A stretch of 64,000 nt of DNA from Oligoflexia bacterium (GTDB lineage: Bacteria > Bdellovibrionota > UBA1018). Below are positions 1 to 9,025 of this stretch, piece by piece (within the stretch, counting starts at the first letter, position 1; each line of letters begins with the position of its first letter). The position numbers and the translations under genes are program-made. The stretch lies in the NCBI GenBank assembly GCA_014378465.1, contig JACMNQ010000057.1, forward strand, positions 198,103 through 262,102, in the 5' to 3' direction. Under the pieces are notes generated by a model. It was not told where the DNA came from. It saw only the letters and a program-made list of their open reading frames with translations, and ran no database searches.

Positions 1-1324
1 GCGGTCGCGCGGGTACGACAGCCCCATCGCGATCATCGATCTCGACTATCATCAGGGAAATGGAAACAAAGTCGCCTTCGCAGGGGACTCTTCCGTCCAC
101 ACGCTTTCGCTTCACGGCTCCGTGTGGACGCAGACTTCGGCGATTTGCAATCAGGACGTGCTCCTCACTTCACAGATGGGAGACCAGGACTATCTGAATC
201 TCCTCAAGACCCACCTCGAGCGTGTGCAGACGGACTTCAAGCCCGCCCTGGTTTTTTACATCGCCGGCAATGACGTGCTTCAGGGAGATCCTCTCGGAGA
301 CAGTCGTCTCACTGTGCAGGGTGTGGCCTCGAGAGACCAGTATGTTCTCGGGTGGATTGACAAGATGAATGCCGTCGCGGTGATCACTCTCGCAGGAGGT
401 TACGGGCCTGAAGCCTGGCACTGCACGGAGAATCTCCTTCGCTACCTTCTCATCCGCGACCGCAAGGTGCGCTTTCAGGAAATCGCGGAGAGCATCAGTC
501 CCGTGGATCTGCAGATGACGTCAGAAGAGCTGGCGACCTCGGCCCTGCCGGATGAACTCTATCAAGTCAGTGAGGAAGATCTCCTGGGAGATCTCAAACC
601 GAGTCCTTCACCTGCGAAGATCCTCGACTACTATTCTGCCCATGGAATCGAAATCGCGCTGGAACGTTACGGACTTCTGAACATAATCCGAGCGCAGGGC
701 TTTTCCGACTTCAAACTCGAAGTGGATCCGAGTGATCCGGCAAGACAGCTCGTGCGACTCATCGGCAATCAGAAAGTTCTGGCTGAAGTGGTGGTCCAGA
801 AACAGTTTCTCGCTCCACCGAAAGGCTCAGATCTTCACAGTTCGCTGGAGTTCCTCACCGTGGAATGGCTACTGCTTCAGAATCCCGAAGCGCAGTTCAC
901 TCCCGAAAAGCCGCGCCTTCCGAATCAGGAGCATCCGGGACTGGGGATTGCCGAAGAAATGCAGGAACTTTTTGTGCAGGCCTGCCATAGACTGAAGTTG
1001 GACGGCGTCCTGAGCAGGCCGGCTCACTTTCACAATGCACTGGTCGCTTCGAAGAATTTCAGCTTTCTCGAGGCGTCCGCTCAGGGTCGATTCCTGGGAA
1101 TGCGCGACGCACTATCCAAATTTGGACTGGGACAGGCCAGCGAAAAAGTGGAGAAACTCCTGCTGCAGACTTCCGATGGAAAACCCTTGCCTTGGATCGC
1201 GGCGGAACAGGTACTCCCCGTGAGTCGCCGACTGAATCGCTATTTTCACTCCCGGCCGTATCGATCTGCAGTCCGGAAACACCGCGCCGAATTATTGAAG
1301 CTGGGTCCGATCGTGCGCGACTGA
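1..1324 (+). CDS. Histone deacetylase family protein (5' partial)
   Basis: The gene enters from the left edge; reading frame 2 is open from base 2 to the TGA at 1322-1324, giving about 440 visible residues. The motif DLDYHQGNG near the start matches the zinc-binding DxDxHHGNG signature of the HDAC/AcuC/acetylpolyamine amidohydrolase superfamily. AGNDVLQGDPLG and the later LAGGYG match the second metal-binding and glycine-rich motifs. Enzymes of this family hydrolyse acetyl-lysine or acetylated small amines in the cytoplasm. After the deacetylase core there are roughly 200 further residues that I do not recognise, longer than a typical AcuC tail. The family call is firm; the substrate is not determinable. 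Confidence 0.85.
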   Translation, partial: RSRGYDSPIAIIDLDYHQGNGNKVAFAGDSSVHTLSLHGSVWTQTSAICNQDVLLTSQMGDQDYLNLLKTHLERVQTDFKPALVFYIAGNDVLQGDPLGDSRLTVQGVASRDQYVLGWIDKMNAVAVITLAGGYGPEAWHCTENLLRYLLIRDRKVRFQEIAESISPVDLQMTSEELATSALPDELYQVSEEDLLGDLKPSPSPAKILDYYSAHGIEIALERYGLLNIIRAQGFSDFKLEVDPSDPARQLVRLIGNQKVLAEVVVQKQFLAPPKGSDLHSSLEFLTVEWLLLQNPEAQFTPEKPRLPNQEHPGLGIAEEMQELFVQACHRLKLDGVLSRPAHFHNALVASKNFSFLEASAQGRFLGMRDALSKFGLGQASEKVEKLLLQTSDGKPLPWIAAEQVLPVSRRLNRYFHSRPYRSAVRKHRAELLKLGPIVRD

Positions 1325-1416
1325 GTCCCTTGCCTTTCACTGAACTTGCCCCATCTTTGGAGTTGATCTAGTGTAGGCAGCAGCACCTCATCGACAACCT
1401 CCCGGAGAAAATGAAA

Positions 1417-1890
1417 ATGGCAATGCAGATCAATATCGGAATCAATGAAGGCGACCGCAAGGATATCAGCGAAGGTCTGTCCAGATTGCTCGCGGACACT
1501 TACACGCTCTACCTCAAGACTCATAACTTTCACTGGAATGTCACCGGACCGATGTTTCAGACCCTCCATCTGATGTTTGAGACCCAGTACAATGAGCTTG
1601 CACTCGCCGTGGATCTGATTGCTGAACGCATTCGCGCTCTCGGCTTTCCGGCACCCGCGACCTACGCTGATTTCTCCCGACTCTCTTCCATCAAAGAAGA
1701 GGCCGGCGTTCCCAATGCGCTGGAAATGATCCGTCTGCTGGTCGAAGGTCAGGAAGCCGTCGTTCGTACGGCACGCACCACTTTCAAGGCTGCTGAAAAA
1801 GCCAGCGACGAACCCACTGCGGATCTCCTCACGCAGCGAATGCAGTCTCATGAAAAGACGGCCTGGATGCTGCGCAGTCTTCTCGCCTGA
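1417..1890 (+). CDS. dps: Dps family ferritin-like DNA-protection protein
   Basis: Encodes 157 residues, normal for Dps. The [20 protein letters not shown] stretch is the typical Dps ferroxidase helix, followed by further helices rich in E/D and a C-terminal [13 protein letters not shown] end. Dps assembles into a dodecamer that oxidises and stores iron using peroxide and protects DNA in stationary phase. Three in-frame ATGs lie at 1411, 1417 and 1423. The GGAG at 1404-1407 is best spaced (9 nt) from 1417, so that start is preferred. The last 21 coding bases belong to a direct repeat that recurs 2.8 kb downstream, beyond the RCC1-like gene. Confidence 0.93.
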   Translation: MAMQINIGINEGDRKDISEGLSRLLADTYTLYLKTHNFHWNVTGPMFQTLHLMFETQYNELALAVDLIAERIRALGFPAPATYADFSRLSSIKEEAGVPNALEMIRLLVEGQEAVVRTARTTFKAAEKASDEPTADLLTQRMQSHEKTAWMLRSLLA

Positions 1891-1891
1891 A
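1870..1891 (+). repeat. 22-bp direct repeat, copy 1 (3' end of dps)
   Basis: This stretch covers the last codons of dps (LRSLLA-stop) plus one base. It recurs exactly and in the same orientation at 4717-4738. The similarity extends a little upstream as CTGGAT before a short gap. The two copies bracket the whole RCC1-like gene, like the borders of an inserted segment. Confidence 0.85.
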
Positions 1892-1901
1892 GTTTTCAGT
1901 T

Positions 1902-4571
1902 TCAGCGAAAGTAATGAAGCCTGAATCCGTCTGAAATCAGAAAGTAATCTCGTGCGTTTCGATTCTCAAAACCAGAATGAGAAGCACCGCAGATCAGATT
2001 GATATTGCCACTCGTTTCTTCAAGTGCAATGGAGTTTTCGGACGTGAGGGCCTCTTTGTAGTGAGCGGTGGTGTTGGGCTTGCAGTCTCGTCCCCACGCC
2101 ACCGCTTGCCCGTTCGTCTTGATCGCCACGAACGAGTACCAGCTGGAGTAGATCTTTTCGACACCGCTTGCCAGACTGGAGGTCACTGCCGAGGAATCTC
2201 CTCCACCCTGGTTGTAGCCCCAGGTTACGATCGAGCCGTCAGAGGTTCGAGCGGCGAAAGCATAAAGGTTCGAGTAGAGTTCGGTCACTCCCGAGGTCAG
2301 TCGCGCCGCCACGGCGGTCGAATCACCCCCACCCGAACTGTCTCCCCAAGTCACGACCGATCCGTCCAGTTTCAGCGCAGCAAAAGCCGAACCGCCAGAA
2401 TAGATCTGCTTCACTCCGCTCGTCAGTCGAGATGCTACGGCACTTGGGTCGCCTCCGTTGTAACTGTCGCCCCAAACGACTACAGAACCGTTTGATTTCA
2501 GCGCCGCGAAAGCATCATTGGTCCGATAGATCCTGATCACGCCTGAAGTGAGGCTCGATGCCACCGCACCTGGCAATCCGCCCGACCAGGAGGCTCCCCA
2601 CACGACGACCGAACCATCGGATTTGAGGGCAGCAAAAGCGCCTTGAGTCGTCTGGATGTCGACAACTCCACTTGAAAGTTGAGCCGCGACACTGCTTGAA
2701 TCTCCACCGTATCCCGAGCTGCCCCAGGTCACGACGGAACCATCGGATTTCAGTGCGGCAAATGCATCTGACCATTCGTGGGAGTAAACTCGCACGACGC
2801 CATTGGAAAGTCGCGAAGCAACAGCGCTTGAATCTCCACCCCCTGCAGCCGATCCCCAGGTCACCACGGAGCCGTTTTCTTTCACAGCTGCAAAGCCAGA
2901 ATCATTGAAATAGATATCCTTCACGCCGCCGGAGAGAGGGCTCGAAACTGCACTTGAATCCCCTCCATAAGCGGCATTTCCCCACGTCACGACTGAGCCG
3001 TCTTGCTTGACCACTGCATAGGCACTGCCATTGGAATAAATCTGGGTGACATCTTTTGAGATCAGAGCCGCAACTGGAGTGGCTACAGGTTCACTGGACT
3101 GCCCCCCGTACCCTCCGTTACCCCAGGTGACTACGGAGCCATCCTGCTTGAGCGCGGCAAACACCATCCCGTTGGCAAAAATGCGACTGACGCCGCTGAT
3201 GAGACGGGATGCGACTGCACTTGAGTTTCCGGCCGAAGAAGCTCCGGAAAGGACGTCTCCCCAAGTGACTACTGAGCCATTGGATTTGAGCGCAGCGAAC
3301 GCGGCTCCGCTCGTGTAGACCTGGGTCACACCGCTCGCCAAGCTTGCAGAAACTGAGCTTGAATTGCCACCCAGGTTTGAGTCCCCCCAGGTGACCACGG
3401 AGCCGTCCGACTTCATGGCCGCATACGCGGCTGAACCTCCCGTTATTTTGCTCACCCCACTGCTGAGGCTGGCAGCAACGGCCGACGAGTTTCCGGCAGA
3501 GGTCGGGCCGCTCAGTGTATCTCCCCAAGTGACGACCGATCCATTGGACTTCAACGCCGCGAAAGCGCCACGATAGCCCGTGGTCGATGAGATTTCGATC
3601 ACACCTCCCGATAGGTTGCCGGACACGCCGCTCGAGTCTCCCCCATTGGTAGAATCTCCCCAGGTCACCACGGAACCGTTGGTCTTGAGTGCCGCGAAAG
3701 CCGCGGGAGTTGAGTAAAGTTTTGCGACGCCACTCGCAAGCGATGCAGAAACTCCGCTCGAGTTACCTCCCGAAGCAGCATTCCCCCAGGTCACGACTGA
3801 GCCATCGCCTTTCAGGGCGGCAAACGCATTTCCGTTTGAAATGATTTTAACCACACCGCTCGCGAGAGAAGCTGAAACTGAACTTGAATCTCCTCCTTGG
3901 AGTGCACCTCCCCATGTGATGACGGAGCCACCGGACTTGAGCGCCGCGAAACAGCCACCGCCTCCGATGAGATCGGTCACACCGCTTGCGAGACTCGCTG
4001 AAACCAAGCTAGAATCTCCACCCGCCGCAGCTTGGCCCCAGGTCACGACTGAACTATCTGCCTTCAGCGCCGCGAAGGCAAATCCGCTTGAGACCACTTT
4101 GGAAACACTGCTGGCGAGGCTCACGGAACTGGAATTGCCTCCCCAGGCGTCTGAACCCCAGGTGACTACCGAGCCATTTGATTTCACCGCGGCAAAGGCG
4201 TAGGTTCCGGCGTAGATTCGAGTCACGCCGCTGGAAAGCTCCAGGGAGACTGCCTGTGAATTTCCACCCAGGTTGTTGCCAGCATTATTATACCCCCAGG
4301 TCACAACAGAGCCGTCCGATTTGAGAGCCGCAAAGCCTCCACTGTTCGGAACGATTTCGACCACCCCTTCACTCAAAAAGCCCTGATGATGCTCGACTGC
4401 GTCTCCGGATTTGAAAAGCCAGCTGCCAGCGTCCGCATCTTTTCCGAGCCGTGCTCGGGGTGGCGTCTGCGAGTCAGGCTTCAGGTCCGCCCCCGGGTGT
4501 CCTGGTAGCTGCAGAGCGCAACCGGAAATGAGAGAGGCCGTACTGAAGAGGATCGCAGCTGAAATACGCAT
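1902..4571 (-). CDS. RCC1-like beta-propeller repeat lipoprotein
   Basis: Encodes 889 residues. Translation from the ATG at 4571 follows an AGGAAG ribosome site and gives MRISAAILFSTASLISGC, a signal peptide ending in a lipobox with the acylated Cys at 18. The rest is about 18 tandem repeats of roughly 40-43 residues with consensus AFAALKSDGSVVTWGD, then GGDSSxV and SGVxxIYS. This is the RCC1/alpha-tubulin-suppressor blade pattern (DGxVxxWG), predicted to build two or more beta-propellers on the cell surface or in the periplasm. The last repeat is divergent, and a short cysteine-containing tail follows. The gene is convergent with dps (11-nt gap) and lies between two copies of a 22-bp repeat. 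Function unknown; binding to surface or host targets is possible. Confidence 0.85.
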   Translation of the reverse strand: MRISAAILFSTASLISGCALQLPGHPGADLKPDSQTPPRARLGKDADAGSWLFKSGDAVEHHQGFLSEGVVEIVPNSGGFAALKSDGSVVTWGYNNAGNNLGGNSQAVSLELSSGVTRIYAGTYAFAAVKSNGSVVTWGSDAWGGNSSSVSLASSVSKVVSSGFAFAALKADSSVVTWGQAAAGGDSSLVSASLASGVTDLIGGGGCFAALKSGGSVITWGGALQGGDSSSVSASLASGVVKIISNGNAFAALKGDGSVVTWGNAASGGNSSGVSASLASGVAKLYSTPAAFAALKTNGSVVTWGDSTNGGDSSGVSGNLSGGVIEISSTTGYRGAFAALKSNGSVVTWGDTLSGPTSAGNSSAVAASLSSGVSKITGGSAAYAAMKSDGSVVTWGDSNLGGNSSSVSASLASGVTQVYTSGAAFAALKSNGSVVTWGDVLSGASSAGNSSAVASRLISGVSRIFANGMVFAALKQDGSVVTWGNGGYGGQSSEPVATPVAALISKDVTQIYSNGSAYAVVKQDGSVVTWGNAAYGGDSSAVSSPLSGGVKDIYFNDSGFAAVKENGSVVTWGSAAGGGDSSAVASRLSNGVVRVYSHEWSDAFAALKSDGSVVTWGSSGYGGDSSSVAAQLSSGVVDIQTTQGAFAALKSDGSVVVWGASWSGGLPGAVASSLTSGVIRIYRTNDAFAALKSNGSVVVWGDSYNGGDPSAVASRLTSGVKQIYSGGSAFAALKLDGSVVTWGDSSGGGDSTAVAARLTSGVTELYSNLYAFAARTSDGSIVTWGYNQGGGDSSAVTSSLASGVEKIYSSWYSFVAIKTNGQAVAWGRDCKPNTTAHYKEALTSENSIALEETSGNINLICGASHSGFENRNARDYFLISDGFRLHYFR

Positions 4572-4957
4572 TGTGAAGACTTCCTGTTTATTGAGTCTAA
4601 CATCAAAGAAACTGCGAACAACCGCGTCTGAGAAGACACATCCATACGGTGCATTACAGAGTGATGACAAACGGAGCACTCGAATGAATGCTGCTGCCCA
4701 GGCCGATCTGGATCACCTGCGCAGTCTTCTCGCCTGAACTGCATCGTTTTTAAACTTTTACTGTGTAATTTTTGGGCGATCTTCTTTTCAAAGTGTTGAA
4801 AAATTGTTGACCGCGTGTCCAATCTCTTGACACTTCGCGCAGGGTGCGTCCGCGAATTTCCTCAGAAATTCATGACGCACACGTCGGCACGACCATTGCT
4901 TTATAGACTGGTAACAAACGGATTGGGTAACGGTAACCCCCCCCCCTACCCCCTAAC
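4572..4957. other. Divergent intergenic region with no clear gene
   Basis: This 386-bp gap separates the start of the RCC1-like gene from the rhodanese-like gene. It holds the second 22-bp repeat copy, an AT-rich stretch at 4741-4815 that probably carries promoters in both directions (TTGACC at 4807 and TTGACA at 4827 are -35-like, but neither has a convincing -10 partner), and the left arm of a long inverted repeat. Confidence 0.5.
4717..4738 (+). repeat. 22-bp direct repeat, copy 2
   Basis: Exact second copy of the dps 3'-end sequence at 1870-1891, in the same orientation. It again ends a short open frame with LRSLLA-stop, starting from ATG 4684. No complete dps-like gene stands upstream of it, only the 5' flank of the RCC1-like gene. 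Confidence 0.85.
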
Positions 4958-4976
4958 GTGACCCAATCCGTTTGTT
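4914..4976. repeat. Perfect 16-bp inverted repeat with poly-C loop
   Basis: The left arm AACAAACGGATTGGGT at 4914-4929 is the exact reverse complement of ACCCAATCCGTTTGTT at 4961-4976. The 31-nt loop contains a run of ten C residues and a further C-rich block. The structure spans the apparent GTG start of the rhodanese-like gene at 4958. No T-tract follows, so it is not a normal terminator. It may be a leader hairpin or a bipartite operator. Confidence 0.8.
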
Positions 4977-5515
4977 CCCCCCTTTTCCTTCCGGACTCAA
5001 CTCCCACTCCAACCGACTTTCCCGATGACTCATCCACTCAATTGAGCGTCGGCAAGAATAGGCAACTGGAAGGCACATGTCCTGCAATTGCAGTCGACAT
5101 GATTCGACAAATTGACCGGGCTGGCATTCTGAGAAAAGCTGAGTACCATGAACATGTTCAGCTCGTGGACGTGGGAGGGCTGGACTCGTACGAAAATTTT
5201 CATCTTCCTCGAGCCATTCATCTGCCGCTTGAAGAGCTCAAGTCACGAGCTCGGATGACCTTGGGAAAAGAAGGTCCCGAGATCATCATTCATGATGACG
5301 GAAAAGGTGATCGTGCTCATGCGGCAGCGGAAGTCCTGCTGACCCTTGGCTATCATGGAATTTTCGTTTACGCGGGGGGGAAGCGGGACTGGGTGCGTGC
5401 CGGCCTCATGACTGAAGTGCACGCTGCCCCGAGCCCTGCTCAGTACAATGCGACTTTTCCCAGTGAAATGGTCCAGCCAGAGCAGATTCTGAATCCACCT
5501 CCTCTGGCTGGTTGA
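4958..5515 (+). CDS. Rhodanese-like domain protein lacking the catalytic cysteine
   Basis: From the GTG at 4958 the product is 185 residues. The rhodanese fold runs from about residue 45 to 150: VQLVDVGGLDSYENFHLPRAIHLP, then IIIHDDGKGDRAHAAAEVL, then FVYAGGKRDWVRAGL. In active rhodaneses a Cys opens the catalytic loop (CxxGxRS/A); here that position is Asp in HDDGKGDR, so sulfur transfer is unlikely and a binding or scaffold role is more plausible. The first 45 residues are Pro/Ser/Thr-rich, overlap the inverted repeat and have no Shine-Dalgarno sequence, so the real start may lie further in (TTG about 5042 or ATG 5099). Confidence 0.7.
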   Translation: MTQSVCSPLFLPDSTPTPTDFPDDSSTQLSVGKNRQLEGTCPAIAVDMIRQIDRAGILRKAEYHEHVQLVDVGGLDSYENFHLPRAIHLPLEELKSRARMTLGKEGPEIIIHDDGKGDRAHAAAEVLLTLGYHGIFVYAGGKRDWVRAGLMTEVHAAPSPAQYNATFPSEMVQPEQILNPPPLAG

Positions 5516-5554
5516 ACGTCCGGAACGGGGGAGTACGAGACGCTCAGGGACTTT

Positions 5555-8005
5555 TCAAGCGACTGCCGGCGAGGAGCCCGGATGCGTGACGACCGTCGAA
5601 TGCATGAGCGGCAGCGCGATTTCCATGTCCAGACCCAGTGCCAGCTTCAGCACTTCGGCCGCGGAGTCCACGAAGTCAAAGCGGATCTGCGACTTCACTT
5701 CTTCGGGAACATCGCGGAGATCCTTTTGATTTCTGCGGCTGAGGATGATGTGATCAATTCCCGCTCGGTGAGCGCCAATCACTTTTTCCTTGATGCCGCC
5801 CACGGGCATGACCGCTCCACGCAGAGTGATCTCACCGGTCATCGCGAGTTTCGAATGCACACTCCTGCCGGTGAAGAGTGAAGCGAGCGTCGTGAAGAGC
5901 GCAATCCCTGCCGATGGACCATCCTTCGGAATCGCTCCCGCCGGAACATGGATGTGCACGTCCTGCCGATCGAAGACACTGCCACCGTTGGCACCGCCCG
6001 AACCTGCAAAGCCGTCCGGAATCAGCGAACTGAGGCGTGACCTCACAAGACTCAACGCGATCTGCGCTGACTCCTTCATCACGTCACCCAGCTGACCGGT
6101 GAGAATCAATTTCCCCGATCCCGGCATGAGGCTCGCTTCGATGAAGAGGATTTCTCCCCCTTGCGGAGTCCAGGCCAGACCCGTGACGACGCCCGGAGGC
6201 ACGATCCTTTCAGCAACTTCGGGGGTGAAGCGCTCAAGACCCAGAACTTCCTCAAGATCTGAAGAAGTCATCTTCACTGGCAAAACCGCGGCTTTCGCGA
6301 GCACCTTTTCAGTCGAAGCTCTGCAAAGCGCGGCGATCTTTCGTTGCAGGTCCCGCACACCGGACTCCCGCGTGTAATGGGTGATCATTCTGAGCAGAGT
6401 CTCATCTCCGATTTCCAACTGCGAAGTTTCCAGCCCATATTCGGCCAGTTGTTTGGGGATCAGATGATTCTTGGCGATGTGAAGCTTCTCAGCGGTCGTG
6501 TACCCCGAAAGATCGATGACCTCCATCCGGTCCAGAAGTGGCCCGGGAATGGAATCCAGGGTGTTGGCCGTCGCGATGAAGAACACTTTGGAAAGATCAA
6601 AGGGCACGTCCAGATAATGATCCAGGAATGTGTGGTTCTGTTCCGGATCCAGGACTTCAAGCAGTGCACTGCCAGGATCCCCCTGAAAGCTTCGAGCAAG
6701 CTTGTCGATTTCATCCAGCATGAAGACCGGATTGTTCTCTCCCGCTCGTTTGATGCCCTGAATGATTCTCCCCGGCATGGCGCCGATGTAAGTTCTGCGA
6801 TGACCGCGAATTTCAGCGTCATCCCGCACTCCACCGAGGCTGCCTCGCACGAATTTGCGCCCGAGCGCCTTGGCAATGCTCTGCCCAAGGCTGGTCTTGC
6901 CCACGCCCGGAGGTCCAACGAAAAGCAGGATCGAGCCGCGGGCACCCTTCTTGAGCTTCATGACGGCAAGATGCTCAATGATGCGCTTCTTGATCCGGTC
7001 CAGACCATAATGATCTTCATTGAGGCTTTTTCTCGCGGCTTCCAGATCAATCTCGCTTTCAGATGAGCCCTTTTCCCACGGCATCGAGCAGAGCAGCTCC
7101 AGATAATTGCGGATCACGTGAGTTTCAGGCGAACTGCTGCCGAGAGATTCCAGGCGCTTGAGTTCCTCAAGCGCCGTCTTCTTCACTTCAGCCGGCATTT
7201 TCGCATCGTCGATTCTCTTTCGATAATCGTCATTGGAGCCTGCCTCTTCGCCTTCTCCGAGTTCTTCGCGGATTGTTCTGAGTTGTTCACGCAGGATGGC
7301 CTCGCGCTGAGTCTTGCCCAGACGATGGGACAGCTTCTCGCGAATGTCACTTTGGACTTCAAGAGCGTCCTTCTGGGTCTGCATCAACTCCAGCAGCGTG
7401 AGCGCCCGATTCTTGATCGAAACCATTTCAAGAAGTTCCTGTTTTTTCGCAAGCGGGATTTCCAGGTTACTGGCGCAGAGATTCGTCAGGTAGACGGGAT
7501 CGTCAATGCCCCTGACCAGCTCCGCGAGTTGGTCCGTATCAGACGGTACCAGTGCAAGAATCGCCTGAGCCGTTCCCTTCAAGCTCTCCAGCAGTGCTTC
7601 TTCAGTCTTCGGCTCCACATCGTGAAGATCCTTGTACTGTTCCGCCTGCGCGAAAATCACGCCGTCCGTTTCCTGATACTGGGTGACCTTAAAACGTGCC
7701 AGGCCCCGGACGATGATCTGATAGCCATCATCAGAGTTGCCACGGATCTTCTCGATTTTGCCAAGAGTACCGATGCGGTAGAGATCGTCGATCTTCGCCT
7801 CCGGACTGCCATTCCCATTTTTCGGCGGACTCAGACTGTCCGGCTTTTGTGAAACCGTGAGAATCCACGAGCCTTCCTTCTGCGCCTGTTCAATGGCCGC
7901 GATGCTTTTTTTGCGCCCGACTCGAAGCGGGAGCGCGAGCCCCGGAAAAATGACGGAGTTACGAATCGCAAGGACAGGAAGCAGTCGTTCAAAGGTGTAG
8001 TCCAT
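5555..8005 (-). CDS. lon: ATP-dependent protease Lon
   Basis: Encodes 816 residues, full length for bacterial LonA. It has the N-terminal substrate-recognition domain ([20 protein letters not shown] at the start), a helical linker, the AAA+ module with Walker [10 protein letters not shown] and Walker [10 protein letters not shown], and the protease domain with catalytic Ser about 698 in PKDGPSAG and Lys about 739 in GGIKEK. Lon is a cytoplasmic homohexamer that unfolds and degrades damaged and regulatory proteins. The ATG at 8005 has only a weak ribosome site. The 137-nt upstream gap to the decayed SDR gene probably carries its own promoter; no heat-shock element is evident. Confidence 0.97.
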   Translation of the reverse strand: MDYTFERLLPVLAIRNSVIFPGLALPLRVGRKKSIAAIEQAQKEGSWILTVSQKPDSLSPPKNGNGSPEAKIDDLYRIGTLGKIEKIRGNSDDGYQIIVRGLARFKVTQYQETDGVIFAQAEQYKDLHDVEPKTEEALLESLKGTAQAILALVPSDTDQLAELVRGIDDPVYLTNLCASNLEIPLAKKQELLEMVSIKNRALTLLELMQTQKDALEVQSDIREKLSHRLGKTQREAILREQLRTIREELGEGEEAGSNDDYRKRIDDAKMPAEVKKTALEELKRLESLGSSSPETHVIRNYLELLCSMPWEKGSSESEIDLEAARKSLNEDHYGLDRIKKRIIEHLAVMKLKKGARGSILLFVGPPGVGKTSLGQSIAKALGRKFVRGSLGGVRDDAEIRGHRRTYIGAMPGRIIQGIKRAGENNPVFMLDEIDKLARSFQGDPGSALLEVLDPEQNHTFLDHYLDVPFDLSKVFFIATANTLDSIPGPLLDRMEVIDLSGYTTAEKLHIAKNHLIPKQLAEYGLETSQLEIGDETLLRMITHYTRESGVRDLQRKIAALCRASTEKVLAKAAVLPVKMTSSDLEEVLGLERFTPEVAERIVPPGVVTGLAWTPQGGEILFIEASLMPGSGKLILTGQLGDVMKESAQIALSLVRSRLSSLIPDGFAGSGGANGGSVFDRQDVHIHVPAGAIPKDGPSAGIALFTTLASLFTGRSVHSKLAMTGEITLRGAVMPVGGIKEKVIGAHRAGIDHIILSRRNQKDLRDVPEEVKSQIRFDFVDSAAEVLKLALGLDMEIALPLMHSTVVTHPGSSPAVA

Positions 8006-8142
8006 AGTAATAAGAAAGGTGGCAATGATCTGAAGCTTGTCAAATCACGCCACCGTTTTCTTTTTCAGACTTCTCACTCTGCACTCTTCATGACGATTCA
8101 GAACTCTTCCTTCGCCCACCTGAAGGCGGAGCCAAAAGAATA

Positions 8143-9025
8143 CTAAACAGCTTTCGTTTCTTTGTTCTTCAGTCCTTCATGAGCATGTCTGAGGCCGGAC
8201 AGTTCTCCTTCAGGCGGCTTGCGAAGTCGCGCAGGTGTATCTGCACCAGTCGCTCCCCTGGACAGAGTGCTGCCACCATCCACACTGAAGAGTGCACCCG
8301 TCACATAGGTCGCTTCGTCAGACGCAAGAAATGCAAAGAGGTTCGCCACTTCTTCAGGAGTGCCTCGGCGAGCGAGCGGGATGCCATCGATGAGCCCCTT
8401 CTCCATCTTCGCGTTCATGGGCCCAGTCTCCTTGTGAGTCCAGGCAGTGTCGATCGGGCCGGGACAGAAGCAGTTGGCGCGCACGCCATTCCTCGCCTGC
8501 TCCACCGCGACTCCCTGAATGAAAGCATGGGTCCAGGCTTTTGTTCCTCCGTACGGAGTATTCATCGCAAGGCCGATCTTTCCTGATTCCGAACCCGTGG
8601 CCACGATGCTGCCGTGAGACTTCTGAAAATGAGGCAACGCGAACTTCGTCATGAGAAAGACGGACCGGAGGTTGGAAGCGATCGTGCGATCAAAGAGTTC
8701 GACGGGATAATCCTCGGTCATTCCCGTCACAAGAAAGACTCCGGCATTTTTGACGAGTACATCAAGCTTCCCGAACTGATCGATCGCGAAGATCACGCAG
8801 TCGCGTGCGCTCTCCTCTTCGGACAGGTCTCCTAAAAACGAATAGGCCTTGGCCTGATAGAGCTTGCGGACCGTCTCGACGACATCATCGATGTGGATCG
8901 CCGGGAAGCCCGGCCAGAAGCACTCGCGCTCCTTCTTTGCAGAATTTGTGAGCAATGGCTTCTCCAATGCCAGTGCCGGCGCCCGTGATGAGAACCACCT
9001 GATCTGCCAACTTCCGATTCTTCAT
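8143..9025 (-). pseudogene. SDR family oxidoreductase, frameshifted
   Basis: The natural start is ATG 9025, which overlaps the stop of the upstream gene as ATGA, the mark of translational coupling. From there the frame reads [22 protein letters not shown], the Rossmann TGxxxGIG cofactor motif, but hits a stop about 47 codons in. The remaining 80% continues one frame over: NAGV, catalytic Ser in ATGSESGKI, YGGTK (Tyr/Lys), CPGPIDTAW and TGALFSVDGGSTLS. Splicing the frames near 8895-8905 (a CCCGGC stretch) restores a continuous classical SDR. Either one extra base inactivated the gene or there is a sequencing error there. An internal start at 8967 would give a product lacking the NAD(P)-binding motif. 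Confidence 0.82.

Noticed and set aside
1902-4571. Regularly spaced DNA repeats resembling a CRISPR array
   Set aside because: The repeat unit is about 125 bp, imperfect and coding in one frame for propeller blades.
5582-7852. Several plus-strand frames of 90-244 codons opposite lon
   Set aside because: Shadow frames; lon on the minus strand has all expected motifs over its whole length.
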